Below are positions 36,498 through 45,795 of a DNA stretch of 64,000 nt, in pieces; the first letter of the stretch is position 1, and each line of letters begins with the position of its first letter. Source of the DNA: Roseiarcus sp963794155 (GTDB lineage: Bacteria; Pseudomonadota; Alphaproteobacteria; Rhizobiales; Beijerinckiaceae); NCBI GenBank assembly GCA_963794155.1, contig CAWCCX010000003.1, forward strand, positions 186,001 to 250,000, given 5' to 3'. The notes below the pieces were generated by a model. The model saw nothing but the letters and a program-made list of their open reading frames with translations, was not told where the DNA came from and made no database searches. Made by a program: the position numbers and the translations under genes.

Positions 36498-38777
36498 ATG
36501 GCCAAGGAAGGCGCAGCCGATCTCAAGGCGGACGCCCTGCAGTTTCACAGCTCGCCCCGGCCGGGCAAGCTCGAGGTCGTCGCCACCAAGCCGCTCGCCA
36601 ATCAGCGCGATCTCGCGCTCGCCTATTCGCCTGGCGTCGCCTTTCCCTGCGAGGCGATTGCGGCCGACCCCCACACCGCTGCGATCTATACCGCCCGCCA
36701 GAATCTCGTCGCGGTGCTGACCAACGGCACCGCCGTGCTTGGCCTCGGCGACATCGGCCCGCTCGCCGGCAAGCCGGTGATGGAGGGTAAGGCGGTCCTG
36801 TTCAAGAAATTCGCCGGCATCGACGTGTTCGACATCGAGGTGGCGGAGAAGAACGTCGACAAACTGGTCGACGTCATTGTCGCCCTCGAGCCGACCTTCG
36901 GCGGCATCAACCTCGAGGATATCAAGGGCCCGGAGTGCTTCGAGGTCGAGGAGAAGGCGAAGGCCCGCATGGGCATTCCCGTGTTCCACGACGACCAGCA
37001 CGGTACGGCGATCATCGTTTCCGCAGCGATCGTCAACGCGCTTGAGCTCACCGGCAAAAAGATTGGCGAGGTCAAGATCGTCTGCTCGGGCGCGGGCGCT
37101 GCGGCGCTCGCCTCGCTCAATCTCCTCGTTTCGCTCGGCGCCAAGCGCGAAAACATCATCGTCTGCGACATCGAGGGCGTCGTTTTCAAGGGCCGCGAGA
37201 AACTGATGGACCGCTGGAAGGCGGTCTATGCGCGCGACACCAGCGCACGCACGCTCGCGGACGCCATACCCGGCGCCGATATCTTCCTTGGCCTGTCGGC
37301 CGGCGGCGTCCTCAAGCCCGATATGCTCAAACAGATGGCGAAGGACCCGCTGGTGATGGCGCTCGCCAATCCGACGCCCGAGATCATGCCGGAGCTGGCG
37401 CTCGAGGCGCGACCCGACGTAATGATCTGCACCGGCCGCTCCGACTATCACAACCAGGTCAACAACGTCCTCTGCTTCCCCTATATCTTCCGCGGCGCGC
37501 TCGACGTCGGCGCCCGCGAAATCAACGAATCGATGAAGAAGGCCGCGGTCGCAGCTATCGCGGCGCTGGCCCGCGAGACGCCCTCGGAGGTGGCTGCGCT
37601 TGCCTACGGCGGCGAGGCCTCGCTGTTCGGCAAGACCTCGCTGATCCCGAGCCCGTTCGATCCGCGGCTCATGCTGCGCATCGCGCCCGCGGTCGCGCGC
37701 GCGGCGATGGAGAGCGGCGTCGCCCGCCGTCCGATCGCCGATTTCGACGCCTACGCCGATCAGCTCAACCGGTTCGTCTTCCGCTCCGGCTTCATCATGA
37801 AGCCGCTGTTCGCCAAGGCGCGCGCGGCGATGAAAACGGTGATCTATTCGGAGGGCGAGGACGAGCGCGTGCTGCGGGCGACGCAGGTGGTGCTCGAGGA
37901 GCGCCTCGCCAGGCCGATCCTGATCGGGCGGCCGGAGGTGATCAGCGACCGCATCAAGCGCTTCGGGCTGACGATCCGTCCGAACTCCGATTTCGAGATC
38001 ATCGATCCGAGCGACGATCCGCGCTATCGCGACTACGTCGCGACTTACCTCAAAGTGGCGGAGCGAAAGGGCGTGACGCCGGACGTGGCGCGCATCGTTG
38101 TGCGGTCATCCCCCAGCGTCATCGGCGCCCTGGCCCTGCACCGCGGCGACGCGGACGCCCTGCTGTGCGGCCTTGAGGGACGGTTCACCTCGCGTCTCGA
38201 CCACATTCGTGACATCGTGGGCCTCGCGCCGGGGGTCAAGGATTTCTCGGCGCTGTCGTTGGTCATCGCGTCGGCGGGCGCCTATTTTCTCGCCGATACT
38301 CATGTTCGCTACGATCCGAGCGCCGAGGAGATCGCTGAAACCGCGATCGCCTGCGCCCATCATGTGCGCCGGTTCGGCATCGCGCCGAAGATCGCGCTGA
38401 TCTCGCATTCGGACTTCGGCTCGGCCGACACGCCCTCTTCGCTGAAAATGCGCGAGGCCTTGCGACTTTTGCAGGAGCGCGCGCCCGACCTTGAGGTCGA
38501 CGGCGAAATGCAGGCCGACACCGCGCTGTCGCTGGTCGCCCGCCAGCGCGTGATCTTGAACTCGCGCCTGCAAGGGGAAGCCAACGTCCTAATCTTCCCC
38601 AATCTCGACGCCGGCAGCACCGCGCTGCAGCTGACCCGGGTGATCGCCGACGCCTTGCCAATCGGGCCGATTCTCATCGGCCCGGCGAAGCCCGCGCACG
38701 TGCTGACGCCCTCGGTGACCGCGCGCGGCATCGTCAACATGACGGCGATCGCGGCCGTCGAAGCCGCGAGCGGATAG
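36498..38777 (+). CDS. maeB: NADP-dependent malic enzyme (PTA-fused type)
   Basis: The 759-residue protein has the malic enzyme domain (about 1-430) with ALAYSPGVAFPCEAI, GDIGPLAGKPVMEGK, FHDDQHGTAIIVSAA and the NADP-binding SGAGAAALASL, followed by a phosphotransacetylase-like domain (about 440-759) with YSEGEDERVLRATQVV and ILIGPAKPAHVLTPS. Oxidative decarboxylation of malate gives pyruvate and NADPH; the PTA domain is regulatory in studied homologues rather than active. Length is normal for the MaeB type. ATG at 36498 follows GGGAGGCGCG. Confidence 0.97.
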   Translation: MAKEGAADLKADALQFHSSPRPGKLEVVATKPLANQRDLALAYSPGVAFPCEAIAADPHTAAIYTARQNLVAVLTNGTAVLGLGDIGPLAGKPVMEGKAVLFKKFAGIDVFDIEVAEKNVDKLVDVIVALEPTFGGINLEDIKGPECFEVEEKAKARMGIPVFHDDQHGTAIIVSAAIVNALELTGKKIGEVKIVCSGAGAAALASLNLLVSLGAKRENIIVCDIEGVVFKGREKLMDRWKAVYARDTSARTLADAIPGADIFLGLSAGGVLKPDMLKQMAKDPLVMALANPTPEIMPELALEARPDVMICTGRSDYHNQVNNVLCFPYIFRGALDVGAREINESMKKAAVAAIAALARETPSEVAALAYGGEASLFGKTSLIPSPFDPRLMLRIAPAVARAAMESGVARRPIADFDAYADQLNRFVFRSGFIMKPLFAKARAAMKTVIYSEGEDERVLRATQVVLEERLARPILIGRPEVISDRIKRFGLTIRPNSDFEIIDPSDDPRYRDYVATYLKVAERKGVTPDVARIVVRSSPSVIGALALHRGDADALLCGLEGRFTSRLDHIRDIVGLAPGVKDFSALSLVIASAGAYFLADTHVRYDPSAEEIAETAIACAHHVRRFGIAPKIALISHSDFGSADTPSSLKMREALRLLQERAPDLEVDGEMQADTALSLVARQRVILNSRLQGEANVLIFPNLDAGSTALQLTRVIADALPIGPILIGPAKPAHVLTPSVTARGIVNMTAIAAVEAASG

Positions 38778-38847
38778 GCGCCCTTTTTCGCCGATAGTCG
38801 GCGCAGGGTTTGGTGCGCGGGTGGGACCATTGATTGGCGCGAGGCCG

Positions 38848-39612
38848 ATGTTTGACTTCAAGGACAAGGTCGTCCTGATCACGGGCGCGGCCCAGGGCTT
38901 CGGCAGGGTCTGCGCCGTGGCCTTTGCGGAACACGGAGCAAAGCTGGTCATTTGCGACATCAATGATCGAGCCGGGAAGGAGACAATGCGCCTGATTGAG
39001 GCGTGCGGCGCCGAAGGCCTCTACATCCATGCCGACGTGGCCCGGGAGAGCGACGTGCAGGGCCTGCTCGAGTTGGCGGTGAGCAAATTCGAAAGGCTCG
39101 ACGTAGCGGTCAACAACGCCGTCAAGGAAACCGCGGGCCCCACGCTCGATCTCCCCTCGGCCGCGTTCGACGAGCTGATCGATACAAACCTGAAAGGCGT
39201 CTACTACTGCATGAAGCATGAGGTCGCCCAAATGCGGAAGAACGGCGGCGGAGCGATCGTCAATCAGGCATCCGTCACCAGCAGCATCACGGGGGTGGCG
39301 GACAACGGCCTCTACGGAGCAACCAAAGGCGGCGTGATCGGCTTGACGAAGTCGGCAGCGCTTCAGGTCGCGGCGGAAAACATCAGCATCAACGCGCTTG
39401 CGACCGCGGGGTTCGACATTCCCGAGGATGTCTTCGTGCGGTGGATCGAAAGCCATGGCGTCTCGCGTGAGGAGGCGGCGGCCGGGTTTCCAATCGGTAG
39501 GCTGGGACGCCCGGAGGAGATTGCCGCCGCAGTGATGTATCTCGCTTCCGACGAGGCAAGGTTCGTCATCGGTACGGTGCTTACAGTCGACGGCGGCTTT
39601 ACGGCTCGCTAG
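38848..39612 (+). CDS. Short-chain dehydrogenase/reductase
   Basis: The 254-residue SDR has TGAAQGFG (cofactor loop), an Asp at the end of strand 2 (CDIND) favouring NAD(H), VNNA, a Ser in NQASVTSSITG and the catalytic YGATK. The C-terminus LASDEARFVIGTVLTVDGGFTAR is typical of classical SDRs. ATG at 38848 follows GAGG; GTG at 38821 would add nine residues. Substrate unknown. It lies 70 bp after maeB and may share its transcript. Confidence 0.9.
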   Translation: MFDFKDKVVLITGAAQGFGRVCAVAFAEHGAKLVICDINDRAGKETMRLIEACGAEGLYIHADVARESDVQGLLELAVSKFERLDVAVNNAVKETAGPTLDLPSAAFDELIDTNLKGVYYCMKHEVAQMRKNGGGAIVNQASVTSSITGVADNGLYGATKGGVIGLTKSAALQVAAENISINALATAGFDIPEDVFVRWIESHGVSREEAAAGFPIGRLGRPEEIAAAVMYLASDEARFVIGTVLTVDGGFTAR

Positions 39613-39829
39613 TTTCTGCACGGCGCCGGCCGCGTGCGCACAGGCGCTTCATTTTGCCGCAACCGCCTATCCACAAGCGGCCGAAATTTGATTTGACAGC
39701 CGCAGCCTTCGGGCGAAAATATTCAGCTGTCGTCGTGAACAGGCAATGTGAAGGCGACGCAACCGCCGGCCGATCTCAAGGCGCGGCAGAAAGACGGGGT
39801 AGCCATGACTCCGCCGGACCAAAAGGAAT

Positions 39830-39850
39830 GACCCTGGCGCAGCCAGGGTC
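39830..39850. repeat. Perfect short palindrome
   Basis: GACCCTGGC, a GCA spacer and GCCAGGGTC form a perfect 9-bp inverted repeat without a T-run. It could be an operator or an extragenic hairpin; it is 218 bp after the SDR stop. Confidence 0.6.
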
Positions 39851-40000
39851 GAAGCGCCGTCGCCGCTCGACATGCTAGAGCGGAAGGGCGCTCTCATAAA
39901 TCGCTGACCAAACATGCCTGGCGGCGAGCGCGAAGGCCAAGCGTTTTCTCCGCCGAGATATCATCTGTAACGTCCCAGACGTTTCGCGAGCAGCGAAACA

Positions 40001-40031
40001 GGGCCCCGGTACGCCATGGGCGTCGGGGCCC
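40001..40031 (-). terminator. Hairpin terminator after the epimerase gene
   Basis: GGGCCCCG at one side pairs with CGGGGCCC, and the inner ACGCC pairs with GGCGT around ATG, giving a stem of about 13 bp. Read on the minus strand it begins 45 bp after the epimerase stop and is followed by TGTTT, so the T-run is weak. Confidence 0.55.
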
Positions 40032-40075
40032 ACGCTGTTTCATCGGTTCTGCCCGAACGAGGTCCGCTCGGCTGC

Positions 40076-40972
40076 TCAACCGCTTACGTATCGGCGCCAG
40101 TCGTGCGCCTCCTTGAAGCCCAGGACCTCGCGCGCCTTGCGGTTCGACAGCGGGGCCTCGAATTCGCCCATCTTGCGGGTCACCGGCGTATTCGGACTGA
40201 GCTTCGCCAGCGCCTTGAGGGTCGGCTCGTTGAGCGTGATCGTATCGTTGGTCGCGTTGAAGACTTGGAAGCCGAGCCCGTCCTTCTCGAGGCACAGCCG
40301 CACGATTTCGCCGAGGTCGCGCGCGTCCACATAGCTCCAGGCGTTGCGCTTGCGCAGCGGCGGGTCGGCGGCGTAACGCTTGAACGGCCCGTATTCGTGC
40401 GGCTCGATCACATTGCCGATCCGAAGCGCGTAAATGTCGGCCTCGTAGCGCATGGCGAAGGCGCGGGCGGTCTTTTCGTTGCACACCTTGGAGAGGCCGT
40501 ACAAGTCCATCGGGTCGATGTCGTAGTCCTCTTCGAGCGGAAACGCATGGAAGTCCTTGTCGCCCTCGGCGAAGCAGACGCCGTACGTTGTCTCGCTCGA
40601 GGCGATCACGACCTTGCGGACGCCGAGCTTCATCGCCGCCTCGATGACATTGTAGGTGCTGATCACGTTGGTGGCGAAGGTGACGTTGTCCGGTTCGATC
40701 AAGACGCGCGGGATGGCGGCGAAATGGACCACCGCGTCGGGCGGGCGCGGCGGATAGCCGAGCTCGAAGCCGGCGAAAGTCGGGTGGGTGGTCAGCGCGT
40801 TGAACGCCTGGCCGCTGTCGGTCAAGTCGGCGATCAGCGTCGGCACGCCGGGAAGGTCGAGCGGCTTCAGATCGACGTTGAGGACCGAATAACCGTGCGC
40901 GACGAGATGCGGGACGGCGTGGCGGCCGGCCTTGCCCGTTCCCCCGGTGAAGACAATGCGTTTGCCGGACAT
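40076..40972 (-). CDS. NAD-dependent epimerase/dehydratase (extended SDR)
   Basis: The 298-residue protein has the N-terminal TGGTGKAG nucleotide loop, VHFAAIP, SSETTYG and catalytic YGLSK, as in nucleotide-sugar epimerases and uronate dehydrogenases. The total length near 300 and lack of a clear nucleotide-sugar signature make the exact substrate open. ATG at 40972. It is a single gene bounded by a hairpin downstream. Confidence 0.87.
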   Translation of the reverse strand: MSGKRIVFTGGTGKAGRHAVPHLVAHGYSVLNVDLKPLDLPGVPTLIADLTDSGQAFNALTTHPTFAGFELGYPPRPPDAVVHFAAIPRVLIEPDNVTFATNVISTYNVIEAAMKLGVRKVVIASSETTYGVCFAEGDKDFHAFPLEEDYDIDPMDLYGLSKVCNEKTARAFAMRYEADIYALRIGNVIEPHEYGPFKRYAADPPLRKRNAWSYVDARDLGEIVRLCLEKDGLGFQVFNATNDTITLNEPTLKALAKLSPNTPVTRKMGEFEAPLSNRKAREVLGFKEAHDWRRYVSG

Positions 40973-41046
40973 GCCCTTGCTTCTCCCGATTGCTGCGCCG
41001 TCTTCTTAGCGCCCGGGCCCCGAGGGCGTCGATAGGAGAATGGCAG

Positions 41047-42012
41047 TCACGCTCGCGGATGGGCGGAGCGATAGGCAGCGAGAAGCCGGGCGCTGTCGAC
41101 GCCGGTATAGACCTGGGTCGTTGACAGCGACGCGTGGCCGAGCAGGTCCTGGATCGTGCGCAAATCGCCTCCGCGCGCGAGGAGGTGGGTGGCGAAGGAA
41201 TGGCGGAGCGCATGCGGCGTCGCGCTGTCAGGCAGGCCGAGCGCGCCGCGCATCCGCGCCATCGCCAGTTGGACGATCCGCGGCGACAGTGGCCCGCCCT
41301 TCGCGCCGACGAACAGCGGCCCGTCGGGTTCGAGCGGATAGGGGCAGAGCGCGAGGTAGTCCTCGACCGCCTTGCGCACCGGGGCGATGGTCGGCGCCGA
41401 GCGCGACTTCTTACCCTTCCCGACGACGGTGATCGCTTCAGTCTCGCCGACTGGCGCGTCGGCACGGCGGATTCCCAGCGCCTCGGAAATGCGCAGGCCG
41501 GCGCCGTAAAGGAGCGCCAGCACCGCCGCGTCGCGCGCCAGCACCCAGGGTTCGCGCGCCTCGCCGTCGCGGATCGCGGTCGTGGTCATGGTCCTGGCGT
41601 CGGCCGCGCTCAACGGCCGGGGCAGGCGGCGTGCGGCCTTCGGAGCGCGAACGGCGGCGAGCGCTCCGGCGGTTTGCCCGCTTTCGCGCGCGATCTGGCG
41701 GGCGAGCGACCTCAAGGCCGAGAGCGCCCGTTGCAATGAGCGGCCGTCAACGCCCTCGACCCGCCGGCGGGCGAGAAAGGCGCGCAAGTCCCCCGGGGCG
41801 CAATCGGTGAAATCCGCAATCGTCGGCGGCGCGCCGAACCGCTCGGCGAGAAAGGCGAGAAATTGCCTGGCGTCGCGACGGTAAGCCTCGAGCGTGCGCT
41901 CGGACAATCGCCGCTCATGGGCGAGATGGGCAAGCCACGCGCCCGCGGCCGCAGCGAGGTCAGGCGCAGCGGGTAGGCAGGCGAGTTCAAGCGACCGGGC
42001 GAACTTTTGCAT
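41047..42012 (-). CDS. xerC: Tyrosine recombinase, XerC type
   Basis: The 321-residue protein has an N-terminal SAM-like domain (AWLAHLAHERRLSERTLEAYRRDARQFLAFL) and the catalytic residues of the family: Arg in GAGLRISEAL, Lys in VVGKGKKSRS, the HALRHSFATHLL box, LGHASLSTTQVY with the final His and nucleophilic Tyr. Length, and a chromosomal single-gene setting, fit XerC, which resolves chromosome dimers with XerD at dif. ATG at 42012 has no strong ribosome site. It is unrelated to the integrases of the IS91 elements. Confidence 0.9.
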   Translation of the reverse strand: MQKFARSLELACLPAAPDLAAAAGAWLAHLAHERRLSERTLEAYRRDARQFLAFLAERFGAPPTIADFTDCAPGDLRAFLARRRVEGVDGRSLQRALSALRSLARQIARESGQTAGALAAVRAPKAARRLPRPLSAADARTMTTTAIRDGEAREPWVLARDAAVLALLYGAGLRISEALGIRRADAPVGETEAITVVGKGKKSRSAPTIAPVRKAVEDYLALCPYPLEPDGPLFVGAKGGPLSPRIVQLAMARMRGALGLPDSATPHALRHSFATHLLARGGDLRTIQDLLGHASLSTTQVYTGVDSARLLAAYRSAHPRA

Positions 42013-42209
42013 CGGAGCATGCTGCGCTGAAAGACTTAAGCGGTGGTTGCGGAGACGGGGCCGCTCGCGACCCTCGATCGCGCGCTCGAGCAGGCGGCGG
42101 TCGCCGAAGGCGTCGCGCTGTTTGGGGCTTGACCCCCGGCCTCGCCCGGGCGGATGCTCGCCGCGTCCGATTGCCGGCGCGGCGATCGACGGGGATAGGA
42201 GAAAGCCCC

Positions 42210-42722
42210 ATGCGGTTTCTCGCCTTCATCGGCGCGCTTGCGATCTTGGGCGCCATTGCCGCAGCGATCTATTTGTTCGGCGGCTTCTATAGCGTCGCCG
42301 AGAACGAGGACAATCCGGCGATCGTCGACTGGGCGCTGGCGAGCGTCCGCGGCGCCTCAGTCGCGGGTCATGCGACCGATCAACCGCCCGCCAATCTCGA
42401 CGATCCCGAGACCGTCAAGGCCGGCGCGAAGGTTTATTCGACCATCGGCTGCGTCAATTGTCACGGCGGACCGCCGAACGCCAATTGGGCCAAGTGGTCC
42501 GAGGGGCTGAAGCCGGTGCCCGCCGATCTCAAGGTGATGGCGAAAGAGCGGACCGCGCCGCAACTGTTCTGGGTGGTCAAGAACGGCATCAAGTTCACCG
42601 GGATGCCGAGCTTCGGCCTGGCCGGGGCGTCCGATCAGGACCTCTGGTCGATCGTCGCTTTCATCAAGAAACTGCCCAGTATATCGGACAGCGACTATAA
42701 GACCTGGACCGCGCCGCCCTGA
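42210..42722 (+). CDS. Membrane-anchored cytochrome c
   Basis: The 170-residue protein has an uncleaved N-terminal helix (FLAFIGALAILGAIAAAIYLFGGF), a c-type heme site CVNCH, and a distal ligand Met in the GMPSFG segment. It is a monoheme electron carrier in the periplasm, of the kind that accompanies dehydrogenases and oxidases, though no such partner is adjacent. ATG at 42210 follows AGGAGAAA. Confidence 0.9.
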   Translation: MRFLAFIGALAILGAIAAAIYLFGGFYSVAENEDNPAIVDWALASVRGASVAGHATDQPPANLDDPETVKAGAKVYSTIGCVNCHGGPPNANWAKWSEGLKPVPADLKVMAKERTAPQLFWVVKNGIKFTGMPSFGLAGASDQDLWSIVAFIKKLPSISDSDYKTWTAPP

Positions 42723-42741
42723 GCGGCGCAGCCCGCCGGCC

Positions 42742-43143
42742 TTACCCCAGCAAATCCTCGAGGTGCGGAATGAGCGGCGCGTCCGCCGGCGGCATCGGGT
42801 AGCGGCGCAGATCACTCGGCCGCACCCATTTCAGCGCCTGCCCGTCGAGCGGCTGAACCAAGCCCTCCCATCTGCGGCAAACGTAGAGCGGCATCAGCAG
42901 GTGGAAGTCGTCGTATGTATGGCTCGCGAAAGTGAGCGGCGCGAGGCAGGCGGCCTTGACCGCGATGCCGAGCTCCTCGCCGAGTTCTCGGATCAGCGCC
43001 TCCTCGGGCTGCTCGCCGGCGCCCATCTTGCCGCCGGGGAACTCCCACAGGCCCTCGAGCGGCTTGCCTTTCGGCCGTTGCGCCAGCAGCACCCGGCCGT
43101 CCGCGTCGATCAGCGCCGCCGCGACGACGAGCACGAGCTTCAC
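42742..43143 (-). CDS. mutT: 8-oxo-dGTP diphosphatase MutT (Nudix)
   Basis: The 133-residue protein carries the Nudix box GGKMGAGEQPEEALIRELGEELGI in the order Gx5Ex7REUxEExGU, and the MutT-type opening VVAAALIDADGRVLLAQRPKGKPLEGLWEFPGG. It removes oxidised dGTP from the nucleotide pool. The GTG start at 43143 overlaps the argJ stop by 4 bp (GTGA), so translation is coupled. Confidence 0.93.
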   Translation of the reverse strand: MKLVLVVAAALIDADGRVLLAQRPKGKPLEGLWEFPGGKMGAGEQPEEALIRELGEELGIAVKAACLAPLTFASHTYDDFHLLMPLYVCRRWEGLVQPLDGQALKWVRPSDLRRYPMPPADAPLIPHLEDLLG

Positions 43144-44381
43144 GAACGATAGTCGCCATTGATCGCGACATATTCCTTGGTCAGGTCGCAGGTCCAGACC
43201 GTCGCGCGCCCCCGCCCCAGATGCAGGTCGGCCGTGATCTCGATCGCATCACGCTTCATATAGGCCGACGCCGCCGCTTCTTCATAGGCGGGATCGCGCA
43301 TGCCCTGATGGGCGACGCGGATCTTGCCGAAGAACACATCGAGCTTGTCGCGCTCGGCCTTCTCCCCTGCCTTGCCGACCGCCATGACGACCCGCCCCCA
43401 ATTGGCGTCCTCGCCGGCGCAGGCGGTCTTGACCAGCGGCGAATTGGCGATCGAGAACGCAATGCGCTTGGCCGCCTTGCGGCTCGCCGCGCCTTCGACC
43501 TTGACGGTGATGAACTTGCGCGCGCCTTCGCCGTCGCGCACCACCTGTTGGGCAAGATTGCGCAAGAGCTTGTCGAGCGCGCGCCTGAAGTCGGCCGCCC
43601 GCGGATCGCGGGCGTCCTCGATCAGCGGCGCGCCTTGAGCCTGGCCGGTGGCGAAGATCATCAGCGTATCCGAAGTCGAGGTGTCGCTGTCGACGGTGAT
43701 CGCGTTGAACGAGCGCTCGACCGATTTCGCCAGCATCGCCTGGAGCGCTCCCGGCGCGATCGCCGCGTCGGTGAAGACATAAGCCAGCATGGTCGCCATG
43801 TCGGGCGCAATCATCCCGGCCCCCTTGGCGATGCCGTTGATGACGACCTCGGCGCCGCCGAGCTTGACGCGCGCGGTCGCGATCTTCGGATAGGTATCGG
43901 TGGTCATGATCGCCTTGGCGGCGCCGAGCAGCCCGTCGGCGCTCGCTTCCGCGACCAGCGCGCCGATGACGCGGGCGATCCGCGTCGCGTCGAGCGGCTC
44001 GCCGATGACCCCAGTCGAGGCCATGAAGATTTCGCTTGTGTGCGCGCCGATCGCATTGGCGGCGGCCTCCGCGACATGGGCGACCGCGGCTGCGCCGACG
44101 CCGCCGGTGAAGGCGTTGGCGTTGCCGGAATTGACGATCAGCGCCCGCGCTTCCCCACGGGCGAGATGGGCGCGGCACCAGTCAACCGGCGCCGAGGGGC
44201 ATTTGGAGCGGGTGAACACGCCCGCGACCGCCGCCGGCCGGCCGAAAAGCGCGATCATGACGTCGGTCCGCCCCGCGTAGCGAACGCCCGCCGCGATGGT
44301 CGCAAATCGGACGCCGGCGATCGGGGGCAGGGCGGGATAGGACTTCGGCGCCAGCGGCGAGAGCGGGGCGGGAGCGGCCAT
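43140..44381 (-). CDS. argJ: Bifunctional glutamate N-acetyltransferase/amino-acid acetyltransferase ArgJ
   Basis: The 413-residue protein shows ArgJ hallmarks: AGVRYAGRTDVMIALFGRPAAVAGVFT, NSGNANAFTG, ASTGVIGEPL and KGAGMIAPDMATMLAYV, where the Thr after MA is the site of self-cleavage into two chains. It transfers acetyl from N-acetylornithine to glutamate in arginine synthesis. ATG at 44381 is chosen; the longer frame from 44438 lacks conservation. It lies 66 bp downstream of the parvulin gene on the same strand. Confidence 0.95.
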   Translation of the reverse strand: MAAPAPLSPLAPKSYPALPPIAGVRFATIAAGVRYAGRTDVMIALFGRPAAVAGVFTRSKCPSAPVDWCRAHLARGEARALIVNSGNANAFTGGVGAAAVAHVAEAAANAIGAHTSEIFMASTGVIGEPLDATRIARVIGALVAEASADGLLGAAKAIMTTDTYPKIATARVKLGGAEVVINGIAKGAGMIAPDMATMLAYVFTDAAIAPGALQAMLAKSVERSFNAITVDSDTSTSDTLMIFATGQAQGAPLIEDARDPRAADFRRALDKLLRNLAQQVVRDGEGARKFITVKVEGAASRKAAKRIAFSIANSPLVKTACAGEDANWGRVVMAVGKAGEKAERDKLDVFFGKIRVAHQGMRDPAYEEAAASAYMKRDAIEITADLHLGRGRATVWTCDLTKEYVAINGDYRS

Positions 44382-44447
44382 GGACGTTTCCGAAGCAAGA
44401 AGGAGAGCAGGCGGCGAGCCCGCTCTCGCGAAGGCCAATCCGTGGCG

Positions 44448-45368
44448 TCAGGGCGTCTTGGGCTTATCGGCGGGGGCGGGGGCCGTGGCGGCGGGGGCGT
44501 CCCTGCTCGGATCAGCCGCCTGGGCCTGGGGCAGCAGCTTGCCGTCGGCGTCGAACAGCTCGATCTTGGCGGCGCTATGGAGCTGCGAGATCGCGTCGCT
44601 TTCCGCCTTCTGGGCGACATAGCGCGCCGCTTGGTCCCTGATTTGCTCGAAGGGCGGGAAGGTCTTGGTGCGCACGCCCTCGATCTTGATGATGTGCCAG
44701 CCGAACTGCGTCTTGACCGGCTCGGAAATCTCGCCTTCCTTCAGCTTGAAGGCGGCCTCGGAGAATTCCGGCACCATGCGGTCCTTGGTGAACCAGCCGA
44801 GGTCGCCGCCGTCGCCGGACGGGTCCTTGGAGAGTTCGGTCGCCACTTTGGCGAAGTCCTCCCCGCCTTTGACCCGGGCGAGCGCCGCCTTGGCCTCGTC
44901 CTCGGTCGGCAGCAGGATGTGCCTGGCGTGGATCTCCTGTTGCGGCGGCTCCGCCTTCGCGGCCTCCTCATAGGCCTTCCGCTCCGCCTCCTCGGTCGTC
45001 GCCGCCTTGGCGACAGCGCCCAGCAATTGCTCCATCGCCAGCTTGTCACGGAAATAGGTCAGCTTGCGCTCGAATTCCGGGGTCGAGGTCAGCTTGTCAG
45101 CCTCAGCCTTCTTGGCCGCGAGCTTGAGGTCGACGAGATAGTCGAGCACGTATTTCTGCCGCGCCGCGCCTTCGAGCTTCTGCGGCAGGCCCGGGCCGAT
45201 GTCGGCCATCGCGTCGGCGACGTCGTCCTCGGTGATCGGCGCGCCGTCGACCTTCGCCACGACCTTCGGATCGGCCGAAGCCGGGCCGGTAAAACTGAAA
45301 GCCGCGCCGAGCCCAAGCGCGAACGCGAGAGCGGCCGTCCGTGGGCGCGCGGAAAAGATGGTTGTCAT
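44448..45368 (-). CDS. Parvulin-type peptidyl-prolyl isomerase (PpiC/SurA-like)
   Basis: The 306-residue protein has a signal peptide (AALAFALGLGAAFSFTGPASA), an N-terminal SurA-like helical region, and a PpiC parvulin domain (EIHARHILLPTEDEAKAAL…STGDGGDLGWF-like DPSGDGGDLGWFTKDRMVPEFSEAAF…TQFGWHIIKIEG). It folds outer-membrane proteins in the periplasm. ATG at 45368 follows AAAGGAG. The C-terminal tail is Ala/Pro-rich. In many Rhizobiales a parvulin likewise precedes argJ and mutT. Confidence 0.92.
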   Translation of the reverse strand: MTTIFSARPRTAALAFALGLGAAFSFTGPASADPKVVAKVDGAPITEDDVADAMADIGPGLPQKLEGAARQKYVLDYLVDLKLAAKKAEADKLTSTPEFERKLTYFRDKLAMEQLLGAVAKAATTEEAERKAYEEAAKAEPPQQEIHARHILLPTEDEAKAALARVKGGEDFAKVATELSKDPSGDGGDLGWFTKDRMVPEFSEAAFKLKEGEISEPVKTQFGWHIIKIEGVRTKTFPPFEQIRDQAARYVAQKAESDAISQLHSAAKIELFDADGKLLPQAQAADPSRDAPAATAPAPADKPKTP

Positions 45369-45795
45369 AGGGGCTCCTTTGGGGCGAACGGAACGCCGGT
45401 CGCCGATCGTTTCCATTTCGCGGAGGCCGCTATAGAGGGATTTGGGCGACATTGCGAGGGAAAGGAGCGCTCGCCCAGCGGAAATTGCGCCCCCGGCGAC
45501 CCCGCTGCCTTTGCGAGCGCCTTCGGGCGCCGACGCCGCGCCGCGAGCCGCCGCGACGACATTGCGGCGTCCGTCGGCCTTGAGACTCACTTTTCCCTTG
45601 ACAAGCGCTGCTGACGCCTTACATCCCCGCCATCCCGAAGCCGTTCTGGGTCCCGGCGCCATTTCCGAGCGCGTGGGACTTTTTGCGTTTTCTCGGATTC
45701 TCGACATGGGCCGGCCTCCACCGGACGTCGAGACGGACAGCACCGCGGCGCTCGGCGTATCGCCTAACCGTCGCCGAAATGGAGCGTTTGGACGA
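45369..45795. other. Divergent intergenic region, ppiC/rpsM promoters
   Basis: This 427-bp gap separates the minus-strand parvulin gene from rpsM. The reading frame of rpsM stays open back to 45442, but the extension is compositionally non-conserved and rpsM is a normal 122 aa without it. Secretory-gene partners secY and adk, the usual upstream neighbours, are absent. Confidence 0.5.
45598..45625 (+). promoter_or_regulatory. Possible promoter for rpsM-rpsK-rpoA-rplQ
   Basis: TTGACA at 45,598-45,603 is followed after 16 bp by TACATC at 45,620-45,625, a fair -10 match. It is 170 bp before rpsM and explains how this fragment of the ribosomal cluster is expressed without secY/adk upstream. Confidence 0.35.

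Larger units (their letters stand above)
39613..40075. other. 463-bp intergenic region with palindromes
   Basis: No coding region is supported. It holds a perfect 9-bp palindrome (39,830-39,850) and a strong terminator-like hairpin for the minus-strand epimerase (40,001-40,031). TTGACA at 39,694 has no good -10 partner. Confidence 0.5.

Noticed and set aside
35361..37451. A 696-codon minus-strand frame across the muramidase and malic enzyme genes
   Set aside because: It is an antisense shadow of two well-identified genes in high-GC DNA; composition is Arg/Asp-rich without domains.
42043..42129. A 28-codon frame upstream of the cytochrome c gene
   Set aside because: Short, no ribosome site, and no recognisable similarity.
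45442..45795. N-terminal extension of rpsM by 118 codons
   Set aside because: S13 is 122 residues and starts MARIAGVNIP; the open extension is a high-GC accident.
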